Source: Nymphaea colorata | Taxonomy: Eukaryota > Streptophyta > Magnoliopsida > Nymphaeales > Nymphaeaceae | Direction of reading: 5' to 3' | Length of the DNA: 64,000 nt | Assembly: GCF_008831285.2 (NCBI RefSeq) | Contig: NC_045146.1 | Coordinates: 4,056,001-4,120,000, forward strand | Shown: in pieces, positions 12,734 through 24,700 of the stretch | How positions within the stretch are numbered: the stretch's first letter is position 1 | Layout of the letters: every line of letters begins with the position of its first letter | Made by a program: the position numbers and the translations under genes | The notes under the pieces: generated by a model | Seen by the model: the letters and a program-made list of their open reading frames with translations, nothing else | Databases searched by the model: none | What the model was told of the DNA's origin: nothing

Positions 12734-15700
12734 TTCAGACAGAATCCCACAAAAAAATTGCACACTGGTTTAAATCATTTTGAATAAGGTTTAATGTATA
12801 TATACAAAATCTCACAAAATTCATGCATTTTTCAAAAAGAAAAAGGATTTAATGTATTTTGGATCTTGATGTGTTCAAGTACCAGAATTGGAGTATCGAA
12901 ACAAGTACGAGGACAACTTTATTGTGTACCTGTGAACTCGCAAGGAAATTTTGGGATGGCAGTGCACAACCACAAAATCAAGAAAAACATGCTTTGTATA
13001 AAAAACATAGCAATGAACATTCACCAATTTTCCATAAGATTATGTCAGAACACATCAAGAAATAAAATTTTTAAGTCTTATAAATCATGAAATGAATGTA
13101 TTCAAATAAAAACAGGATCATTCATCATCATTATTTTCATTATCATTGCAATTTGCATCATCTCCTTCAAACTCAATATCCTCCCGGAAGTGTTATTCTC
13201 ATTAACCTCATCTTCCACTTTTGACGGTTTACCATAGCCATTTCTCCTTCTTCCATATCCTTTTCTAGCTTTTTTGCTTTTAAAGCATTAATCGTGACCA
13301 TACATATGTTGCTATCTCACAAATGCTGGCATTGGCATGGGTTTATCAATGCACAAACCTCCTTTTCATGCATCCAACTAAATGGTGTTTCATCCAAGAG
13401 TTCCTGTTGATAATTCTTCTTTTAAAATTATTACAAATGATTCTCAACCGACTTTTTCCCCTTCACCAATGCCCACTATTGCAATGCAGGGTCATTTGGT
13501 GGTATCTGAAAACAATAGAAATGTACAGCAAAAAATGAGATTTTATATCTCCTAGGAAAGAAATTGGAAATCCTTCTTTCTTCAACACTAAATTGATTTT
13601 CTACACACAAATTTAGCTTCAAATCAACATTTTCTTCCTTAAATGAGAAAATCACTCTCACAACAACTCCTAATAGTGTCTAGGACTTGAGTATGAAGGG
13701 GCTTTTAAAACCCAAAACCAAATACTGTGACTCAGATACCCTTTGTTCAGCCTTCCTCGTATTGTGTGATAAGATATGGCCCTGTATCATATGATATGAT
13801 GAGATATGGGACCATTACACCCTTGGAAGCAGTTATAGTTTCAGGGTTGTAACTTAACTGATTCCTTCAAAAGTTACAGTAAAGAGATGCCTAACCTTTT
13901 CATATTGTTAATGCACCTAAGTTTTTCTATGTTTAGTCAAATTAATTGTTAAATCATTAAAGGTACACCATTTTATTCTCTTAAAAATAACATCAAGAAT
14001 ATCTTTAACTTCATTAATACAAGTAGGCTTTCCTTGAAAATTTTCTATATTTATATTTTATATATTAATAACCTAAGATATTTGGATATAATTGTTCATG
14101 ATCTAATTGTCAGATATAGTTAAGAAAGATAATACGAACTAATGAACTTGTTATTTTTCTTTATTGAAGGTATTTTGGTCCTTTTATGAAATTAACGCAA
14201 ACTCATTACGAAATTAATCCAAACTCAAGCCAGTAATAACCTAGGCTTAATGGGAAAATCGTTGATTTTGATTAATGGTGCAAAAGTTAGGCATCTTAGG
14301 TCTGTTTTTCGTTATGACCAACTATGTATGTGTATTTTTTAACATTCCCTTATATTTTTGTACTTGTTATTTTAGGTATGTGCACGCACACAAACATACA
14401 TCACAACAGTTAACACCAAGATAAAAAGCTAAGGCTGTCTACCACAACCAAGTGAACATCAAAAGTACTCAATGAAAGAAATACGCACTTGAGCTTCCTT
14501 AATGAGTGCGCAAGATTCACCAATGTCGGTTCCCATGTTTCACATAAAGAAGTAGGAACACATGTCAAAGTCTTTTCAAACCACCTGACAGCTTTTTGAT
14601 ACCTGTGGATATGGAACAAACAAAGTGAAGTTGAGAAACAGTATGAGAAATAGTCATAAAGAAAAACAAGAACCAAAAGCCAAAAGGATGTACAAGACTC
14701 AAATGGAGAAGCCAAAAAACCTAAAAACAATTCCTCAGTTGGCTATGGGAAAGATGGTTAAGATGCAGCTTTTGAAATGCCCATGGAGTCGAAAGAAGAA
14801 AAATAAAAGCTTAGGACAGTGCATAATAGCTTGGTCTATGTACTGCAGCTGCAGCTTCCATAAGGTCATGAGTCCCTGACAGTTTCTACTTTCTCCATAT
14901 GATGAATAATGCATAAGTACATGTCTGCACACATTTCCATCCAAAATATCTCTGTGTCACAAAAAATGGGTTTTTAAAAAAAAAACACGAAAAAAATCAA
15001 TAAATTAAATTGCCATGTAAAACTTTTAAAAAACATGTTTTTTGGAAAAAAAACGTTAAAAAGGAAAAAATATTTTTAGTGAGTTTTTTTTGCTTTTTTC
15101 GTTTTTTTTTATTTTTTTCATGTTTTTTAATGCCAAACATTTTTTTTATTTTCTATTTTTTATTTGTAGCAAATCTACTTCCTTTTTATGTTTGTGTTAT
15201 TAGTTTCTCACTTATTTTATTTTTCCCCCATTTTTAGTTTTTTTTTTTTAATTTTAGAAATTGACTGTATTTTTTTTCATTTTTTTAAAGCTTGTCGTAT
15301 TATACCTGAGAAAAACCTCGCCGTATAGAACTTTGAAACGTTATTTGTGACTATGATATCTATGTACAAAACATTTCCCTTATAGAAACATGTATTTACC
15401 TAGGCCTATGTCACATGGCTATTGGTATATGTGTGTGTGCTGGTTTTCAGGGAGGGGGAAAAAAACTGACGGCAGATGAGAAAACCTGCATCCCCAGTGC
15501 ACCCAGTGTGCTACCAACTCGGGTGCAGCAGTCTATTTGCAGCACCATGTGACATAAACAAAGATTCTCACGAAAGACCCTTATAACCATCAAAATAGGT
15601 CTAGCACGATATGCTTTCAGTTCAGGTTTTTGAAGATAGTAAGTAGATTTTTGTCATCAAATAAGCAAGTTAGTCTAGTCTTCTTTTCTCTCATCCATTC

Positions 15701-18700
15701 AAACGCCTACATCCTCAAGCATTCTGAAAATGGTCACACATCTTTGCACATCCTATCTCTGTCTGCATTCACACCCATGTGACCAATATTTGAGTCTCGT
15801 CATGCTTCCAAAACTATGTAACATGGATGCAACTAAGGAGGTCCCGCGCCCACATTGACACAACACAAGTGCAGGTGCAGCACCAGACCCAATCAATGCC
15901 CGTCAAGTGTTGTCGGCCATGCTGGTCTATAATCATCCACATTTAGACACGCACATTGAAACGAGTTGAGTGCAGTCAACCAATGCCAAGGACCAACTTC
16001 ATCCTTTTTAAGTCCTTAATAATTAAAAAGTATTAAGAAAGGGGTTTAGGGCTCAATCAACCCCCCCCCCCCCCCAAAAAAAAAAAAAGAAAACTGTTTG
16101 AGCCTGCATAGTGCACAGTCTCCTTTCTCCCAGCAACCGAGTGCACAGTCTCCTTTCTCCCAGCAACCGACTATCTCCTCTCTGGTGTGCATCTCCTCCC
16201 CATTGCAACAGGCAATCTCCCTTTCAGTGACATGCCTTTTTTTTGTCCTTTTCTGACATTCTTGCTGGAGCAAGAAGCATGTAGCTGATGTCCTATCCCC
16301 CTCCACCAAGATTTCTTTCGCTTTCTGATGACCCTTCTTCTCTCTAGTTATGTGCTTTCCTCCTTTCTTTCCCTCTGGTGGTGCTCCATAATTTGATGGT
16401 TTTACAATTTTTTTTTATCTGTGCCTGTGTATATGTTTTTTCTGTTGCATTGCTGTTTATTTCTGTTTCAGTATGTTTGGTTTTTTATTCACATCCTAGA
16501 TTCATGGACTGTTTATATATACAGTCTTTTTAGTAGATACATATGCTTTTTTGTATATGTGTTTGCTGTTTTTATATATGGTTACACAGGTGAGGTAACT
16601 TAATCTAATTTCTGAAGGACTGTTGCGCTTCTATGTTTGCTGTTGTCTGTTATTCATTACATGACCGTTTTCTGAAACATGACTGTTTTCAGTTATATAT
16701 TATTTGTCGTTTTACTCTTATATATATATATATATGTATGTATGTATGTATGTAACCAGGTGAGGTAACTTAACCCAATTTCTGAAGGACTGTTACGCTT
16801 CTATGTTTGCTGTTGTCTGTTATTCGTTACATGACCGTTTTCTGAAATATGAGTGTTTTCATTTGTACATTATTGTCGTTTCACTATTCTATATATATAT
16901 ATATATATGCACTAATGTTGTTTATACAGTTATAACTTACCATACTGTTATATATATGTTGTGTATAACCTCTAATATATATGTCAGCACTAAATAAATG
17001 CCACTTGTCGTACTCTGACAAATGTCTGAAGCTGATAAACAAAGCATATATATATACATATATATATATGCTTTGTTTATCAGCTTCAAACATTTTCCAG
17101 AGTATGACAACTGATAAGGGGCATTGCTTTCTTATATATCCAATGTTGTTACATATGCTGCTTACGTGATATGTTAACTCGAATAGCCTGTTAATTTGTT
17201 TTATTTGGTCGAATTATTCTATCAATGATCAGAAATTTAGACAATTTTGTATTGCATACATACATACATATATATACATGTACATACATACATACATATA
17301 TATAGATATACACACACACACACACACACCCTCAATGCACCTGCGCCCAAATTTTCTTAAAATTCACCACACCTGCACCCAAGTTTTCCTGAAATTTGAT
17401 GAACCTGCATCCTGCACCTGTATGGAATAATCCCAAAACCTTATTTTTGGAAAGAAATTTTAGATGTTAGAACAGCTTTGATTTTGATTTCCTAATCTAT
17501 CAAAGTGTTTTCTTCTTGTCATGATTGTCAGGTTTAGAAGATGAGATCAAAATCTGCAAACCAAGAGAAGAAGAATACCGAGGAACAGGGCTTCAGCCTG
17601 TCACAATTTCCAATATGGACTGCATCCTATTATCCTTCATATATGGAACTTTCAACATTTTCAATGTCCTGCAGTACAAAAGAATAATGCACAAATGTGC
17701 CTATATATACACACCCCATACAAATGAGATGATAATACACTTTCGATCTAGATCAAATCTGAAACTGATCCAATCCATCATCAAAACACCTTATTATCCT
17801 CCATCCATATTGTTGAAATACAGACAACTTGTCCTCTAAAAACTAAAATTTGCTTTCGTCAATTCTTTTATAAAGCGGCCTACCACCCGAGTTTTCAATG
17901 AAATGATCTCCAATTGATCTTCAATATTCTTTCTAATGAAGTGCTAGCCTATCTCAACTATAATAAATAGGATCAAAATAATATCTGATGGCACTCCGAT
18001 TATCACAAATAAAAGAGATTTTGAAACTGGCTTCTCCAATTTGATTTAATAGATGTCCAGTCAGTCTCAATGGTAATCGATATTCAACTTCCAAATTTGA
18101 TTTGGCTACCTTTTTTCTTTTCTAATGCTCGACAACAACAGGTTTCCGTTAACATATGTGCTCCAAAACAGATCTCCTTTCATCAAGATCTCTTGCCCAA
18201 TACACAACATATAAATAACAATTTCATGCATACCTTTATTCCTCTAATTCTTCTTGTTGACGGGTTTTGTTGTTCGGGTCCGGATCCGTACCCGATCCGG
18301 TTTGTCCTAATTAGGACTACTTATACTTCTGTAAACCCTAATCTTTGAGTTAATGAAGTGTTGAAGAGAGAGAGTGTCTGGAGGCTAGTGGGCACCAGAC
18401 CTCCTCACCCGTGGTTTTTCTTCCCTCGAGTCGAGGGTTTTCCACGTTACATCCGTGTGCTTTCTTCTTCTCTCGTGCACATTTTGTTTCTACATGGTAT
18501 CAGAGCCAGGTTGGACTTGGAGAAAACAAAATCTGTTTTTTTGTTCTATGGTTGTGAAGTTCCAACCCTGACTGCCGCCGCCGCTACCACCGTCGCCGTC
18601 GCTACCACCACCGCCGCCGCTGCCCTTGCTGCGCCGCCGCTGCCCTTGCTGCGCCGCCGCTGCCCTTGCTGCGCCGCCGCTGCCCTGGCCGTGACCGTGA

Positions 18701-21700
18701 CCACCGCCGCTGCCCTTGCTGCCCCGCCGTGGCTGTGACCGCTGCTGCGTCGCTGGTGTCGTGACTGTCGACGCCAACGTCTCTGCTGACGCCTCCGCCG
18801 CCGCGGACGTCCGACGTCGTCGCCTCTTCTCGGCGCGCGCTGCCAAGCGCGGCCCTCTGCTTCCGCCGCGTCCTGCTGCTTCCGCAGCTCCCGCCACTTC
18901 CGCCGTTGATCCCCGACTGCGTCATCTCACCTCTTCTCTCGGTTGCTGCTGTGTGTGTTCTTTGGCAGCCACTTCTACCTCGTGATCATGGCTGACTCGT
19001 CTTCTTCTTCAGTCAACACTACTCTGCCTGATGTTGTGTCTGCGCGGACTGATCATGTACCGGTTCAGGTTACCACCATTCAACTTACCAAGGAGAACTA
19101 TTCCCGATGGTCTGCTGCGATTACCATGGGGATTGCTGGGCGAGGACGCATTGCCTATGTGAATGGGAGAAAGGTTGAACCTGCTGCAGATAGTCTGGCT
19201 TGGGATACATGGTTTCTTGAAGACAACCAGGTCAAAACCTGGATTGTCAATTCAGTGTCCCCGGATATCCAACCCCTCATTCTTCGTAAGAAGACTGCAA
19301 GGGATATGTGGATTATTTTGGAGCAGATGTATGGCCAAAAGAAAAGAAAAGTTCGTGTGTATCAACTTATGAAGGATGTGTATTCCCTGCGACAAGGTGC
19401 TCTCTCGGTTGCAGACTTTTATGCAGCATTAAAATCTAAGTGGGAGGACCTTGACTATCACTCTGATATTCCATGGAGGTGTCCTCACGACCAGATGCAG
19501 TACATGACTGATAAATGGGAAAACAGGGTATTCCTTTTCTTATCCGGACTGAATGATGACTTTGAAAATATAAGGGGTCAGATTCTTAACTCTGACGAAT
19601 CATTTAGTATTGAAGATGTCTATTCCCGTGTTGAAGCTGAAGAACAGAGAAGGCTGCTCTCTAGTGGACGAAAGGGGGAAGAACAGTCTGCCTATGTTAG
19701 CCGTGCCCCTGTTGGAACTCCTCGTTCTTCCCGAAAATGTACTCATTGCAAAAAACTTGGTCATACTAGGGATTTTTGTTGGGACCTGTATCCAGAGAAG
19801 AAGGATAATAGGGGGAGGTCTTCGAGTGGGAAGAAGCCTGTATCGTCTGCAACAAGTCTGAGTGATGGGAAAGGTTCTATTTCTGCAGAGCAGATTCGTG
19901 AGCTACGAGCATATTTGAGCAAGATTGATGTTGGTCAGGCAGATACACCAGATGAGGTGAAGATCAATCAGGCATTGGCTGTTTCAGGGGGAGAAGGTAC
20001 TTCTTCTATGGGTGAATGGATTGTTGACAGCGGTGCCACTCATCACATGACTGGCAACCCCAAGCTTTTCCATGACTACAAGCTATCCTCGGGAAAGGAA
20101 CGTGTGTCCCTTGCCGATGGTTCCTTTACTTCAGTGGCAGGGAAAGGGAGTCTTTCCTTGTTAAATAATTTTTTAGTTCATGATGCCTTACATGTTCCTC
20201 ATCTTCCCTTAAATTTGTTATCTGTTAGTAAGATTACCAAGGAACTGAAGTGTGAGCTTATATTTTCTGAAAAACGTTGTGTTTTGCAGGACTTGGTGAC
20301 AGGGAAGAGGATTGGGATTGGTTTGGTGTCTGATGGGCTGTATCGGCTTCCTATACGCGTTGTCACAGCTCTTATGTCAGCAGTCTGCAGAACAGAGAAG
20401 AAGGAGGAAGAGTGTCGTCAGTTATTTTTGTTTTGGCATGAACGCCTTGGTCATCTCCCATTTGGGATTTTGCAACATTTGTTCCCTGAACTATGTTCTA
20501 GTTTAAACATTTCCATGTTATCATGTGATGTGTGTCAGTTTGCGAAGCATGTTAGAGCTTCTTATCCAATTTCAAATAGTCGTTCTAATAAAGCTTTCTC
20601 CTTGGTTCATTCTGATGTGTGGGGGCCTTCGGGCATTCATTCTCGTGGTGGTTTTCAATACTTTATAACCTTTATAGATGATTATTCAAGATGTACCTTT
20701 GTGTATTTGTTGAAAGATCGTAGTGAGGTGCCTCACATTATTGAAACTTTCATCCTCCTAGTGGAAAACCAATATGGACATTCTGTCAAGACTTTTCGGT
20801 CTGATAATGCTCGTGAATATCTGTGTCTCACTGTTGAAGAATTCTTTCGAAAGAGGGGGATTGTTCATGAGACATCCTGTAGTTATACCCCCCCTCAAAA
20901 TGGGGTTGCTGAGAGGAAAAATCGTCAGTTGCTCAATGTCACCCGAGCCATACTGTTCCAAAGACATCTCCCAAAATACTATTGGGGTGATGCAATCCTT
21001 ACTAGTGTCTACTTGATTAATCGCATGCCCACTCGTGTGCTAAAGGGTCGTACTCCATACTCTATGCTTCCAGGGAGTAGTCAACCTTTTCATCTTCCTC
21101 CTCGAGTCTTTGGATGTGTGTGTTTCATACATAACCACAGCCCCAATGTAAAAAAACTTGATCCCAAATCTATTAAGGGCATCTTTCTTGGGTATTCTTC
21201 CACTCAAAAAGGTTATAAATGTCTAGATCCTACCACTGGTCGTCTTCACATTACCAAAGATGTCACATTCTTGGAACATGTTTCCTATTTTGGTGAGAAT
21301 TCTCTTCAGGGGGAGAAATTGATGTCTAAGGAAGAGTATTCTCCCACACAGGAAATTCAGTTTACAGACTTTATGGATTACAGGCGTGAAGAGAATCCTG
21401 TTGCCAAGGTGCTTGGCAAAGATGAAGATGGCAAAGATGAAGAGGGGACGACTACTGATGTACATGAACAGGAGAAGGAGGGAGAGCATCCTTTGGTGAC
21501 AGAACAAGAGGGTAATCGTATGTTTGGACAGGTGTATTCCAGGAGAAGAGCTTGTACTGACAAGGTGATTGATGATGAGGAGGTTACACCGAATCCCAAT
21601 CCTACTTCTTCCTTGGATGATCCAAGTCGTGTTCAGAAGCAAGATGTTGGAAAAGAAAAGGAGGATCTTCCTATTGCCTTGAGAAAGGGGGTCAGGTCAT

Positions 21701-24700
21701 GTACCCAGCACCCTATTGGTAACTTCGTATCTTACTCTAGATTGAGCACTGACTATAAATGTTTTGTATCCTCCTTGGCTGTGGTTGTGATTCCCAGGAA
21801 TGCTACAGAGGCTCAGGGTGACACTAAGTGGTCTCATGCAATGAAAGAAGAGATGGAAGCTTTAGACAGAAATCAGACATGGGAGGTGGTTGATATTCCT
21901 GAAGCAGCCCACTTGGTTGGGTCGAAGTGGGTCTACACTGTTAAGTACAAACCAGATGGTAGCATTGAAAGGTACAAAGCACGATTGGTGGCCAAGGGGT
22001 TCAGTCAGAAATATGGGATCGACTACTTAGAGACGTTTGGTCCTGTTGCAAAGATGAAGACTGTTAGAGTTATTATTTCATTGGCGGTGCTGAAGGGTTG
22101 GGAGATGTGCCAACTTGATGTAAAAAATGCCTTTCTCAATGGAGATCTCGAAGAGGAAGTGTACATGTGCATGCCACCAGGTTTTGAGAAGCCTGGAAAA
22201 TGTTGTAAATTGAAGAAAGCTTTGTATGGGCTGAAACAGTCTCCCCGAGCATGGTTTGAACGGCTCAGACTTGTTATGAAGAAACATGGCTACAAACAAG
22301 GAAATGGAGATCATACCCTGTTTGTAAAGAGAAGAGAGAGTAAAGTTACTCTACTATTGGTTTATGTTGATGATATGATTGTTACAGGTGATGATAAGGA
22401 AGAGATAGCAAGATTAAAGGGTTTACTATCTACTGAATTCGATCTAAAAGATCTTGGTAAGCTGAAGTATTTTCTGGGTATTGAAATTGCTAGATCAGGT
22501 ACAACTCTTGTACTTAGTCAAAGGAAGTATACCCTGGATCTACTAAAGGAGACAGGAAAACTGGGATGCAGACCAGCCTCTACTCCTATAGATGCTGGGC
22601 ATAAACTTGGTAGCAAAGATGGAGAACTGTTGGGTGAAGAAGCTAAAGGGAGATATCAACGTCTAGTTGGCAAACTGATTTATCTCACTCTGACTAGACC
22701 TGATATCACATTTGCTGTAAATGTGATGAGCCAGTTCATGCATGCACCTACAGATATGCACTTGAAGGCTGTAGATAGAATTTTGTGCTACTTGAAGAAG
22801 AATCCCGGAAAGGGACTTCTATATGTGCAACAAAGATCTATTGAAGTTGAAGGGTATTCTGATGCAGACTGGGCAGGCTGTGTTGACACCAGAAGATCTA
22901 CTTCAGGATACTGCGTCTACTTGGGGGGAAATTTGGTTGTTTGGAGAAGCAAGAGACAAGATGTGTGTTCCCGCTCGAGTGCAGAGGCTGAATATAGGGC
23001 TGTGGCTACTGGGGTATCAGAATTGTTATGGCTGAAGATCTTACTGACAGATATTGGAATAGAGATTGAAGGGCCTATGAGGATGTATTGTGATAATAAG
23101 TCTGCAATTAACTTGGCTAACAACCCGGTTCTTCATGATCGAACAAAGCATGTGGAGATCGACCGTCACTTCATCAGAGAAAGAATTGATGCTAAGGAAT
23201 TAACGCTACCTTACATGAAGTCTGAAGACCAAACTGTTGATGTCCTAACCAAGGCCTTAAGTGTAACTCCATTTGAGAGAAATGTATCCAAGTTGGGCAT
23301 GTTTGATATGTATGCCCAACTTGAGGGGGAGTGTTGACGGGTTTTGTTGTTCGGGTCCGGATCCGTACCCGATCCGGTTTGTCCTAATTAGGACTACTTA
23401 TACTTCTGTAAACCCTAATCTTTGAGTTAATGAAGTGTTGAAGAGAGAGAGTGTCTGGAGGCTAGTGGGCACCAGACCTCCTCACCCGTGGTTTTTCTTC
23501 CCTCGAGTCGAGGGTTTTCCACGTTACATCCGTGTGCTTTCTTCTTCTCTCGTGCACATTTTGTTTCTACACTTCTTATACAGGATCCTTGTCTCCAATT
23601 ATACCATTTAGATACCTCAGCATTTTGTTCACAGCATCTATATGTCCTGTCTGTGGTTCATGCATGAATTATGATGATTTATTGTCAAGGCAAGTACAAG
23701 TAAGAAACAGCTATATTTTTTATATATTGTGGGGTCACAACACAAGTCTCCATCTTGAGAACTAAGTTTTTTGTGTAAGACACTTAATGTAGGCAATAGT
23801 TACAAAAATTGCTGATTTTTCCAAAACAAGTAAGAAAACAATGTAAAAAATTTAAAAAAAAAAAGCAGGAAGAATCACAATATTTTGGAAATATCATGCT
23901 TTTATTACACTTTTATCATATTTTTTACTGTTTTTTCTGTTTTATCAAGAAAATGTTTTCAATATGTTTTAAATGTGTGTTTTTTTTTAATATTTCAATA
24001 AGTCTTTCGCATTTTGATTAATTGTATTGATTTTTATAACACGTTCTGCTTTATTGCTTTCTTCTTGAATCACTGACAGAATGATATCGTGATAGCTTAG
24101 TACTTGAGAAAGGAAGAATCTCTTGACTTGAAGAAAACAGCATTCTTTTGAAGTTAATAACAAACCCAAACCCAACCTTGCTTTGGTACCACATCAAATT
24201 TAGAAGAACCAAAATTTGTCAAAAGGTGAAGAAAACATCGAAATGGGGGTTAGCCTGCCACATGACATGTTATCCTTCGTTATACATGACAGTTACAACA
24301 TTTTCAATGGACAGTGGGCAAAAATAATATACAAAATACCACTATAAAAAAAAGGCTCACACAGATTAATGGATACCACAATTTGGATGTGAATCATATC
24401 TGAAAGTGATCCAGTCCATCATCATCACACCTTAGTAATTACAACTCTAAAGAAATCATTGAGTCACTAAATGCCGGGCATTTTTCTGATTGACCAAAGT
24501 TTTGAAGGAATAACAAGTTAACAAGTCCATTAGGCTTCTTATAACAATATCCTTTTTGGATTAAATACCAAGTTCATAAAGTTAATTTAAGTCCATGTTT
24601 TCTCCATGAGGCTTCTTAAAGTGTTCAGGTTATCAGGGTGAAATGCAGCCTCAATTCGTAGTTCTGCCACACGGCATAAGGCTAAGATTGGTCCTAGGAA

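Larger units (their letters stand above)
18255..23571 (+). mobile_element. Full-length Ty1/copia LTR retrotransposon (copia 1)
   Basis: A complete 5,317-bp element: 240-bp LTRs beginning TG and ending CA, a primer-binding site, a 493-bp GC-rich leader, one gag-pol frame, a polypurine tract just before the right LTR, and a 5-bp target duplication. The two LTRs are identical over all 240 bases by my comparison, which means insertion so recent that no substitution has accumulated. It lies in APC6 intron 12, antisense to the gene. It carries everything expected of an autonomous copy. Confidence 0.97.

Noticed and set aside
18595-18720. CRISPR-like short repeats
   Set aside because: The 20-bp units are contiguous with no spacers and lie in a retrotransposon leader of a plant.
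18490-18925. Long antisense frames (135 and 107 codons, Gly/Ala/Arg-rich) opposite the copia 1 leader
   Set aside because: They follow from GCC-rich repeats; composition is low-complexity and no family is recognisable.
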